Made by a program: the position numbers and the translations under genes. Below are positions 1 through 5,577 of a stretch of 5,577 bases of DNA, in pieces. Each line of letters starts with the position of its first letter. Positions within the stretch are counted from its first letter, which is position 1. Location of the stretch: contig DAIBBI010000046.1 in the NCBI GenBank assembly GCA_027442615.1, positions 1 to 5,577 on the forward strand, in the 5' to 3' direction. The DNA is from JAJZRV01 sp027442615 (GTDB lineage Bacteria; Pseudomonadota; Gammaproteobacteria; Burkholderiales; Ferrovaceae). Under the pieces are notes generated by a model. The model was not told the DNA's origin and made no database searches. It saw only the letters and a list, made by a program, of their open reading frames with translations.

Positions 1-516
1 AACGGGAATGACGATGGGCGTAATGCAGGACAAGGTGGCCCGATGGGTAACCGGGTAGATGCCCAGCACAGTGCCAATGGGAAAACCTGTAAACGCCAGC
101 GCATCACCTTCCCGCACATGGTTTGAATCGCCAAAATGAACGGCGGGTAGCGGGGGGCCGTCCATTTTCAGCAGCACCAGATCATGCTCGTGATCGATGG
201 AAACCTTGCTTGCTGTCCTGGCCAACAGTTTCGTGCCGTTACCGCTGAAGATGGCCAGCGATTCTGAATGATCGAAATCCAGCGCCACGGACACCACGTG
301 TTCAGCGGTGACCACATAGGTGCCATCCCCTACCACAAAGCCTGTACCCATGAATCGGGACAGGCTGGCGCGGTTCATCTCCGTGGTGCCTACGGCGACG
401 ATGGAGGGCTTGATCGCGGCGATGGTGTCGGCAAGGCTTGCTGCACTGGCGGCAGATACACACCAGCTCCAGGCAACCCACAGAAGCAGCAATACCCGTC
501 CTTTTCCATGACCCAT
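1..516 (-). CDS. Secreted trypsin-like serine protease (S1 family, DegP/HtrA-like fold), N-terminal part only
   Basis: The frame is open from the ATG at 514-516 (minus) to the window edge, giving 172 residues with no stop, so the gene is cut at its C-terminal side. Residues 1-25 look like a Sec signal peptide: a short K/R start, the hydrophobic stretch VLLLLWVAW, and an A-S-A type cleavage site near residue 25. The mature part has the chymotrypsin-fold pattern GTGFVVGDGTYVVT (57-70) followed by AEHVV, where His73 is the likely catalytic histidine (families usually read TAAHVV or TNAHVV). HDLVLLKM (111-118) carries the likely catalytic Asp112, and GFPIGTVLG lies at 144-152. The GxSGG motif with the nucleophilic serine would lie outside the window, so activity cannot be confirmed. 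A strong GGAGG lies 5 bases before the ATG and supports this start. The product is expected in the periplasm. The gene is divergent from the polysaccharide operon, and a role in it is not shown. The protease-fold call is firm; the substrate is unknown. Confidence 0.85.
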   Translation of the reverse strand, partial: MGHGKGRVLLLLWVAWSWCVSAASAASLADTIAAIKPSIVAVGTTEMNRASLSRFMGTGFVVGDGTYVVTAEHVVSVALDFDHSESLAIFSGNGTKLLARTASKVSIDHEHDLVLLKMDGPPLPAVHFGDSNHVREGDALAFTGFPIGTVLGIYPVTHRATLSCITPIVIPV

Positions 517-521
517 GATGT

Positions 522-526
522 CCTCC
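522..526 (-). promoter_or_regulatory. Ribosome binding site of the serine protease gene
   Basis: On the minus strand GGAGG, inside GGGGAGGA, sits 5 bases before the ATG at 514-516. This is a near-perfect Shine-Dalgarno match and decides the start. Another ATG on the same strand, at 533-535, is in a different frame that lacks the protease motifs. Confidence 0.75.
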
Positions 527-563
527 CCTCTGCACAGAAAACCCCGCGAGAAACCAACATCGC

Positions 564-593
564 CTGATAACTACCCGGATTCTATAGTAATAT
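564..593 (+). promoter_or_regulatory. Weak candidate promoter for the exopolysaccharide operon
   Basis: The 114-base divergent intergenic region 517-630 must hold the operon promoter if the ligase is the first gene. The best plus-strand guess is CTGATA (564-569), an 18-base spacer, and TAATAT (588-593), each matching about four of six sigma70 bases. TATAGT at 583-588 is a better -10 box but has no -35 box at proper spacing. No sigma54 -24/-12 element (TGGCAC-N5-TTGC) was seen here, although sigma54 regulation is known around PEP-CTERM loci. The pair overlaps the candidate promoter of the divergent protease gene. Confidence 0.25.
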
Positions 594-605
594 CGCTCTC
601 GTCAA
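579..605 (-). promoter_or_regulatory. Candidate sigma70 promoter for the serine protease gene
   Basis: On the minus strand TTGACG (605-600, five of six consensus bases) is followed after 15 bases by TAGAAT (584-579, five of six). It lies about 60 bases before the protease ATG, in the only AT-rich patch between the divergent genes. The 15-base spacer is shorter than the usual 16-18, so this is a by-eye candidate only. Confidence 0.35.
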
Positions 606-630
606 ACTCACGACAGACGCATGTAGCCCC

Positions 631-2211
631 ATGGCCGAACTGTTACATGAACTGATCACCGAAACTGCGCAGAACATGCCCGGACAAGAAGCCCTGGTGC
701 ATCAGCATGTGCATCTGGACTATACAGCACTGGCGCAGCATGTATCGGGAGTTGCAGGGGCCCTGCTGGAGCTTGGACTCAACAAATCTGAACGGGTAGC
801 CGTTTATCTTGAAAAGCGCATCGAGACGGTCGCTGCACTTTTTGGCACTTCCGCCGCTGGCGGCGTATTCGTGCCGGTCAACCCCGTACTGAAATCCGAG
901 CAGGTGGCCTACATCCTGCGGGACTGCAACGTCCGCATCCTGGTCACCTCCTCCGACCGTCTGCGTGCGCTGGCGCCCGCCCTGGGGGACTGCCCAGATC
1001 TTCATGCGGTACTTCTGGTTGACAAGTCGGAGCAGGCCGGCATCGAACCCTCTTTACCCGGCATTTATCTGGCCCCCTGGGAATCCACCTCTACCGGAAT
1101 GCAACGGCGGGCACATCGAACCATCAACGGTGACATGGCCGCAATCCTGTACACCTCGGGCAGCACCGGCAAACCCAAGGGCGTCGTCCTGTCCCATCTC
1201 AACATGGTCACGGGCGCCAAAAGCGTGGCGCAATATCTGCAAAACCAGCCCGAAGACCGGATCCTGTCCGTCTTGCCACTCAGCTTTGACTACGGGCTCA
1301 ACCAGTTGACCACGGCCTTTCTAACGGGTGCCTGTGCCGTCCTGATGAACCACCTGCTCCCCGGCGACATCCTCAAGGAGGTCGGCAAGGAGCGCATTAC
1401 CGGGCTTGCGGCCGTCCCGCCCCTGTGGATTCAGCTGGCCCAGTTATCCTGGCCTGCTCCCGAAGACGCAACGCTTCGGTATTTCACGAATTCCGGCGGC
1501 GCCATGCCCAAGGCCACCCTGGATCAGCTGCGGCTCAAACTGCCCCGCGCCCGCCCTTATCTCATGTACGGCCTGACTGAAGCCTTTCGCTCCACCTACC
1601 TGCCCCCCGAAGAGGTGGACCGTCGTCCGGATTCCATCGGAAAGGCCATTCCCAACGCGGAAATCCTGGTGGTGCGCGAAGATGGGTCCCCCTGCGCTCC
1701 CGGCGAACCCGGAGAACTGGTCCATCGCGGCGTACTGGTTTCCCTGGGATACTGGAACGATCAGGAAAAGACTGCGGAGCGATTCAAGCCGTCGCCCGGG
1801 CAAATTCCAGGTTTGGTCTTGCCTGAATGGGCCGTCTGGTCTGGAGATACGGTCAGGACCGACGAAGAAGGCTTTCTCTACTTCATCAGCCGTCGCGATG
1901 AAATGATCAAGACTTCCGGATACAGGGTCAGCCCCACCGAAGTGGAGGAAGTGGTTTATGCCACGAATCTCGTCAATGAGGCGGTGGCCATTGGCGTGCC
2001 CCACCCGGTTCTGGGCCAGGCCATCGTGCTTGTGGTCACCTCTCGCCCCGGCACCACACTGGACCCTGCAGCCCTGATGGATGAATGCCGCCGCCGCTTG
2101 CCTGCATTCATGGTTCCAGCTTCAATCAGGGGGTATCCTGCAGATCACTTGCCACGCAACCCAAATGGCAAAATCGACCGTAAACTACTTGCATCAGAAG
2201 TATCGGGTTAA
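631..2211 (+). CDS. Acyl-CoA ligase (AMP-forming), exosortase A system-associated (TIGR03098-like)
   Basis: This 526-residue ANL-superfamily enzyme would adenylate a carboxylic acid with ATP and pass it to CoA or a carrier-protein thiol. All core motifs are intact: the phosphate-binding loop YTSGSTGKPKG (174-184), the A5 motif YGLTEA (313-318), SGD (404-406) for ribose binding, the hinge region RRDEMIKTSGYRVSP (421-435), and PNGKIDR (511-517) with the catalytic lysine Lys514. The stretches PLSFDYGLNQLTTAF (216-230) and LTEAFRSTYL (315-324) are, from memory of the family, typical of the ligase found beside XrtA/PEP-CTERM loci. The length is normal. The ATG at 631 starts at the expected family N-terminus but has no clear Shine-Dalgarno; the next in-frame Met is residue 16, inside conserved sequence. 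It is the first gene of the operon, 12 bases before the sugar transferase. The substrate is unknown. Partners often found with it, a PLP-dependent decarboxylase and an acyl carrier protein, are not in the window. Confidence 0.9.
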   Translation: MAELLHELITETAQNMPGQEALVHQHVHLDYTALAQHVSGVAGALLELGLNKSERVAVYLEKRIETVAALFGTSAAGGVFVPVNPVLKSEQVAYILRDCNVRILVTSSDRLRALAPALGDCPDLHAVLLVDKSEQAGIEPSLPGIYLAPWESTSTGMQRRAHRTINGDMAAILYTSGSTGKPKGVVLSHLNMVTGAKSVAQYLQNQPEDRILSVLPLSFDYGLNQLTTAFLTGACAVLMNHLLPGDILKEVGKERITGLAAVPPLWIQLAQLSWPAPEDATLRYFTNSGGAMPKATLDQLRLKLPRARPYLMYGLTEAFRSTYLPPEEVDRRPDSIGKAIPNAEILVVREDGSPCAPGEPGELVHRGVLVSLGYWNDQEKTAERFKPSPGQIPGLVLPEWAVWSGDTVRTDEEGFLYFISRRDEMIKTSGYRVSPTEVEEVVYATNLVNEAVAIGVPHPVLGQAIVLVVTSRPGTTLDPAALMDECRRRLPAFMVPASIRGYPADHLPRNPNGKIDRKLLASEVSG

Positions 2212-2223
2212 AAAGACCAGGCC

Positions 2224-3615
2224 ATGATCCGCCTTTTCAGACACTACATCTCCCATGTCTCCATACTCCAACTGGTCACGGATGCACTGGTTTTCTTCTA
2301 CTCGATTTATGTGGCCAGTTCCATAAGGTATGGCCATGAGTCCCTCGTTCAAACCCGCTTTCTGGAAAACCTGCCTTCCAAGGGCCTGCTCTTTGCTGCC
2401 GTCATGGTGGGCAGCATGACGGCGGGGGGGCTGTACGAATCCTGGGAATGGGAAGGCGGATTGCGCGGCATGTTCAAGCGCGCCGGGGTGGCCGCCATGA
2501 TCGGGTTTATGGTGCTGCTCGTCATTTTCTATCTTTTTCCGCAATTTTTTCTTGAACCTTATGTTCTGGCTTATGCCCTCATCATTTCAATCGTCACGGT
2601 AGCCACGCTTCGCATCATCGCGTTACGCTGGATGAACCTGGACGGCATGAAGCGTCGCATTCTGGTGCTGGGCACTGGAAGCCGCGCAGCCAAGATCGAT
2701 GCGTTGTACCAGCATAATGGCCGGTTGTCGCGACGCCTCAATATCGTTGGCTACCTGCCCTTCAGCAGCAGTCAACACGCCGTGGACGCCTCAAAAATTC
2801 TTGCCGATCCAGAGCGGCTTCCTGCCATCGTCAAACGATACGGCATTCAGGAAATCATCGTGGGCATTCGCGATCGCCGCGGAGGGCTTCCCCTGGATGA
2901 TTTGCTGGAATGCAAGCTCATGGGGGTTCGCATCACGGAACTCTCATCATTCTTCGAGCGCGAGGTGGGTGCCCTGCAACTGGATTCCCTCAACACCGGA
3001 TGGATGATCCACTCGGATGGGTTTCAACGCGGCCTGCTGCAGAAACGCGTTTTCGACCTCGTCGTCAGCTTTCTGCTGCTGGTGGTGGCACTTCCCATCA
3101 TGGCCGTGGCCGCCCTGCTGATTTTTCTCGAGAGCGGCGCCCCCATCATCTACCGCCAGGCGCGTGTCGGCCAGTATGGCAAGGTGTTTACCATCTACAA
3201 GTTTCGCAGCATGCGCAACGACGCCGAAAAGGATGGCACCCCCCAATGGGCGGTAAAGAACGATGACCGAATCACCCGGCTGGGCAGCATCCTGCGCAAG
3301 TTACGCATTGACGAGCTGCCGCAGATCTTCAATGTGTTCAACGGTGACATGAGTTTTGTGGGGCCCCGACCGGAACGGCCCTATTTTGTGGAAAAGCTCT
3401 CGGAAGAGATTCCCCTCTACAAGTTTCGGCATAACCTCAAACCTGGCATTACCGGTTGGGCCCAGGTCTGCTTTTCATACGGGGCTTCTTTGGAAGATTC
3501 TGTTGAAAAGCTGCAATATGACTTGTACTATGTCAAAAATCACAGTTTGTTTCTGGATTTAATGATTTTATTCAAGACGGTACAAATCGTCTTGTGGGGA
3601 AAAGGCGCTCGTTAG
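2224..3615 (+). CDS. Polyprenyl-phosphate sugar-1-phosphate transferase, XrtA/PEP-CTERM system (EpsB, TIGR03013-like)
   Basis: This 463-residue inner-membrane protein would start exopolysaccharide synthesis by moving a hexose-1-phosphate from a nucleotide sugar to undecaprenyl phosphate. Four hydrophobic segments lie near residues 13-32, 55-73, 88-107 and 113-131. A Rossmann-like CoA-binding-3 domain follows, with ILVLGTGSRA at 146-155. The C-terminal bacterial sugar transferase domain begins at KRVFDLVVSF (274-283) and includes a further membrane segment (about 280-302). Its signature motifs are KFRSMRNDAE (326-335), DELPQ (363-367) with the Asp363-Glu364 pair that matches the essential acidic dyad of this superfamily, GPRPERP (380-386), and KPGITGWAQV (406-415). 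Nothing key is missing. The start 12 bases after the ligase stop has only a weak upstream purine run, so translation may be coupled to the ligase. It corresponds to EpsB of Methylobacillus-type eps loci. The sugar used cannot be told from sequence. Confidence 0.93.
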   Translation: MIRLFRHYISHVSILQLVTDALVFFYSIYVASSIRYGHESLVQTRFLENLPSKGLLFAAVMVGSMTAGGLYESWEWEGGLRGMFKRAGVAAMIGFMVLLVIFYLFPQFFLEPYVLAYALIISIVTVATLRIIALRWMNLDGMKRRILVLGTGSRAAKIDALYQHNGRLSRRLNIVGYLPFSSSQHAVDASKILADPERLPAIVKRYGIQEIIVGIRDRRGGLPLDDLLECKLMGVRITELSSFFEREVGALQLDSLNTGWMIHSDGFQRGLLQKRVFDLVVSFLLLVVALPIMAVAALLIFLESGAPIIYRQARVGQYGKVFTIYKFRSMRNDAEKDGTPQWAVKNDDRITRLGSILRKLRIDELPQIFNVFNGDMSFVGPRPERPYFVEKLSEEIPLYKFRHNLKPGITGWAQVCFSYGASLEDSVEKLQYDLYYVKNHSLFLDLMILFKTVQIVLWGKGAR

Positions 3616-3645
3616 GGCACAGTTCAATGGCGTGGGTCTGACAAT

Positions 3646-3651
3646 GGGGAG
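3646..3651 (+). promoter_or_regulatory. Ribosome binding site selecting a GTG start for the export lipoprotein
   Basis: GGGGAG lies 5 bases before the GTG at 3657-3659. The competing in-frame ATG at 3693 has only AGGA 2 bases before it, which is too close. The GTG start also gives the signal peptide a basic N-terminal region (Lys5, Arg11). Confidence 0.6.
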
Positions 3652-3656
3652 CGATT

Positions 3657-4283
3657 GTGGGAACGATTAAAAACGGTATCCAAAGCAGGACAATGTGGAT
3701 CATGGCCTTGCTGGCAACGCTGGTGGGGGGATGTGCCAGCTTCGAGCCCGCACCCAAAAATGTCGCCGAACCCGAAAGCTACAACTACATCATCGGCCCT
3801 GGCGATAACGTCAATATCGTGGTGTGGCACAACACGGAACTGTCCGAACTTCTGCCCGTTCGCCCCGACGGAAAGATCTCCACGCCCCTGGCTGAAGACA
3901 TGCAGGCTGCGGGCAAAACCCCAACCCAACTGGCACGCGATCTTGAAAAAGCGCTTGCCAAATACATTCAGGATCCCGTCGTCACCGTCATCGTCAAGGG
4001 GTTTGTGGGGCCCTACAACCAGCAAATCCGGGTGATTGGCCAGGCCACAAAACCCCAGACGCTGCAATATCGTGAAAACATGACCCTGATGGACGTCATG
4101 ATTGCGGTGGGGGGCATCACCGATTTTGCAGCCGGAAACCGCGCCACCATCCTGCGCAACGTCAACGGGACCAACCAACAGTTTTCGGTCAAGCTGCAAA
4201 ACTTGATGCGCTACGGTGACATCAGTGCCAACGTACCCATGATGCCGGGCGATGTCCTGATCATTCCAGAAAGCTACTTTTAA
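3657..4283 (+). CDS. Wza-like polysaccharide export lipoprotein, XrtA/PEP-CTERM system (EpsE, TIGR03027-like)
   Basis: This 208-residue exporter would guide the finished polymer through the periplasm and outer membrane. A lipoprotein signal peptide ends in the lipobox LVGGC, with lipidated Cys26 and Ala at +2, which fits outer-membrane sorting. The polysaccharide export (Poly_export) domain spans about 43-116 and carries YIIGPGDNVNIVVW (44-57), RPDGKISTPL (69-78) and DPVVTVIV (106-113). One SLBB-type domain follows at about 119-170 (IRVIGQATKPQTL, AVGGITDFA), and the protein closes with MPGDVLIIPESYF. It is much shorter than Wza (about 380 residues): there is only one SLBB domain and no C-terminal amphipathic helix to form the outer-membrane pore. 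Short forms are normal for the PEP-CTERM subfamily, so I do not read this as truncation. GTG is chosen as start over the ATG at 3693 because of the GGGGAG ahead of it. The gene follows the sugar transferase by 41 bases and precedes the chain-length gene. Confidence 0.92.
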   Translation: MGTIKNGIQSRTMWIMALLATLVGGCASFEPAPKNVAEPESYNYIIGPGDNVNIVVWHNTELSELLPVRPDGKISTPLAEDMQAAGKTPTQLARDLEKALAKYIQDPVVTVIVKGFVGPYNQQIRVIGQATKPQTLQYRENMTLMDVMIAVGGITDFAAGNRATILRNVNGTNQQFSVKLQNLMRYGDISANVPMMPGDVLIIPESYF

Positions 4284-4377
4284 CCCCACGCAGGATTGAC
4301 GGGCCGCCTGTATATGCCGGACTGGAAGGGATGGGTCTGGCGTGCATCCGGCGGGCAACACCAATTAGGGATACGGC
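4284..4377 (+). other. Gap between exporter and chain-length genes with an imperfect inverted repeat
   Basis: This is the longest gap within the operon (94 bases). GCCGGA at 4316-4321 can pair with TCCGGC at 4347-4352 across a 25-base loop. There is no T-run after it, so it is not a standard terminator. It could be an RNA processing or attenuation structure, or chance. TTGACG at 4296-4301 resembles a -35 box, but no -10 box lies at proper distance. Confidence 0.25.
4367..4371 (+). promoter_or_regulatory. Ribosome binding site of the chain-length determinant gene
   Basis: AGGGA lies 6 bases before the ATG at 4378. An in-frame TAG at 4366-4368 overlaps this site, so no longer start is possible in this frame. 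Confidence 0.65.
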
Positions 4378-5577
4378 ATGCATGAAATTGTTGACCAGTT
4401 GATGGGGCATGCGGCGGCGGTATGGCGCCACCGCTGGTATGTCATCATTACCGCCTGGTTGGTGTCCATTGTCGGCTGGGTTTCCGTTTTCAACATCCCT
4501 GATCGATATCAGGCCTCGGCACGGGTGTATGTGGACAGCCAGTCGCTGCTCAAGCCCCTGCTGGCAGGGATTGCGGTCCAGCCCAACATCAATGAACAGG
4601 TTTCCATCCTGGCCAATACCCTCCTCAGCCGCCCCAACCTCGAGAAAGTGGCGCGCATGACCGATCTGGACCTGCAAGCCAAAAACCCCTCGCAACTGGA
4701 GTCGATCATCAACGGCATGGAAAAGGGGATCACCCTCAAGGGTGCTGGATATGGCGACATGTACACCATTTCCTACGAAAACCGGAACCCCGAGCTTGCC
4801 AAAAAGGTGGTGCAGTCGCTCCTGACCATCTTTGTGGAGAGCGGACTGGGCAACAACCGTAAAAACATCACCTCGTCCCAGAAATTCATCGATGATCAGG
4901 TCAAGGATTACGAGGCCAAGCTGATCGAATCCGAGAACGCCCTGAAGCAGTTCAAGCAGCAAAACATCGGCATTCTCCCGGGGGAAATCGGTCAGGACTA
5001 TTACACCGAACTGGCCGGCACCCAGGAAAAAATGAACCAGGCGGAAATGGCCCTGCGTGAGGCTGAAAACCGGCGCGATTCCCTCAAACGGCAGATTTCG
5101 GGTGAAGACCCCTCGCTGGTCATGGACACCACCACGGGCTCCAATCCCGAGATCGATAGCCGCATCCAGAGCCTGAAGCAGAATCTCGACAGCCTCCGCC
5201 TTAAATACACGGACCAGTACCCCGACATCGTGGCCACCAAACGGTTGATTGCCGAACTGGAAGAAACCCGAAAGAAAGAAGCCAGTATCCGCAAGCCCTC
5301 CTCTGGCCTGGCGCAAAACAGCTTCTATCAGCAATTGAATGTTTCGCTGGCCGAAGCCACCGCGGAAGTGTCTTCACTCCAAGCCCGCATGAACGAATAC
5401 CAGCGCCAATATGGCCGGTTGCGCGCGCAGGCCGGACGGATTCCCGAGGTGGAAGCCCAATATACGCAACTGACCCGAAATTACGACATCTACAAAAAGA
5501 ACTACGAAGCCCTCCTTGCCCGCGGCGAATCTGCCAAGCTCTCTGGCGAATTGCAGTCCAAGACGGACGTGGCCGAC
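4378..5577 (+). CDS. Polysaccharide chain-length determinant (Wzz/GumC-like), XrtA/PEP-CTERM subfamily (TIGR03007-like), C-terminus cut by window edge
   Basis: Exactly 400 residues are visible with no stop, so the C-terminus is missing. Family members have around 500 residues, so roughly the last fifth is probably outside. This inner-membrane polysaccharide co-polymerase sets chain length and spans the periplasm toward the exporter. Visible parts are the N-terminal Wzz domain with the first membrane helix (about 20-38), a periplasmic body rich in Glu, Gln, Lys and Leu that should form long coiled coils (about 165-240, 258-305 and 320-360), the conserved KYTDQYPDI (276-284) typical of this group, and the start of the GNVR-type region around LTRNYDIYKKNYEALL (365-380). 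The second membrane helix would lie beyond the edge. Whether a BY-kinase domain is fused cannot be seen; in PEP-CTERM loci the kinase is usually a separate next gene. The ATG at 4378 is fixed by an upstream in-frame stop and a good AGGGA. It corresponds to EpsF of Methylobacillus-type loci. Confidence 0.9.
   Translation, partial: MHEIVDQLMGHAAAVWRHRWYVIITAWLVSIVGWVSVFNIPDRYQASARVYVDSQSLLKPLLAGIAVQPNINEQVSILANTLLSRPNLEKVARMTDLDLQAKNPSQLESIINGMEKGITLKGAGYGDMYTISYENRNPELAKKVVQSLLTIFVESGLGNNRKNITSSQKFIDDQVKDYEAKLIESENALKQFKQQNIGILPGEIGQDYYTELAGTQEKMNQAEMALREAENRRDSLKRQISGEDPSLVMDTTTGSNPEIDSRIQSLKQNLDSLRLKYTDQYPDIVATKRLIAELEETRKKEASIRKPSSGLAQNSFYQQLNVSLAEATAEVSSLQARMNEYQRQYGRLRAQAGRIPEVEAQYTQLTRNYDIYKKNYEALLARGESAKLSGELQSKTDVAD

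Noticed and set aside
268..567. Plus-strand open frame of 99 residues across the protease start
   Set aside because: It overlaps the protease coding region antisense and has a low-complexity translation; the minus-strand protease reading has clear motifs and a strong ribosome binding site.
842..858. TTGGCACTTCCGCCGC as a sigma54 promoter
   Set aside because: It lies inside the ligase coding region and the -12 part does not match TTGC, so it is most likely chance.
1444..2004. Minus-strand open frame of 186 residues inside the ligase gene
   Set aside because: It is fully antisense to conserved ligase motifs and has no recognisable domain.
4296..4316. TTGACG and TATATG as an internal promoter before the chain-length gene
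   Set aside because: The two boxes are only 9 bases apart, far too close for sigma70, and no other -10 box fits.
3624..4364. Minus-strand open frame of 246 residues opposite the export lipoprotein
   Set aside because: It is a shadow of the well-supported exporter; its His- and Asp-rich translation has no family pattern and no ribosome binding site that stands out.
4261..5334. Long minus-strand open frame of 357 residues opposite the chain-length gene
   Set aside because: It lies antisense to a clear Wzz-family gene, its translation shows no recognisable domain, and it overlaps the end of the exporter. Long antisense frames are common in GC-rich coding DNA.

Overview
The window reads as a bacterial chromosome segment from a Gram-negative proteobacterium, most plausibly a betaproteobacterium. 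It is moderately GC-rich, has an outer-membrane lipoprotein exporter of the Wza type, and carries the genes typical of an exosortase A (XrtA, EpsH1)/PEP-CTERM exopolysaccharide locus. The taxonomic call is an inference from gene content. No rRNA, tRNA, mobile element or CRISPR array was seen.

Layout. Positions 516 to 1 (minus strand, running off the left edge) hold the N-terminal 172 residues of a secreted trypsin-like serine protease. A 114-base, AT-richer divergent intergenic region (517-630) separates it from four plus-strand genes that look like one operon. These are an AMP-forming acyl-CoA ligase of the exosortase A-associated type (631-2211), a polyprenyl-phosphate sugar transferase of the EpsB/TIGR03013 type (2224-3615), a short Wza-like polysaccharide export lipoprotein (3657-4283), and a Wzz/GumC-like chain-length determinant of the PEP-CTERM subfamily (4378 onward). 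The last gene runs off the right edge after 400 residues. Gaps between the plus-strand genes are 12, 41 and 94 bases.

How they work together. The sugar transferase would load the first sugar phosphate onto undecaprenyl phosphate at the inner membrane. The chain-length protein would set polymer length and bridge the inner membrane to the periplasm. The export lipoprotein would form the periplasmic/outer-membrane channel. The ligase probably activates a carboxylic acid for a pathway tied to this locus, but its substrate is unknown. In related loci the genes after the chain-length protein are usually a BY-type tyrosine kinase and, further on, XrtA itself with glycosyltransferases; none of these is inside the window. 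The protease may be an unrelated envelope gene that simply flanks the locus.

The system is a recognisable one rather than a new one. The points most worth a second look are the ligase sitting directly beside the initiating transferase without its usual partners inside the window, and the very short exporter with no C-terminal outer-membrane helix.
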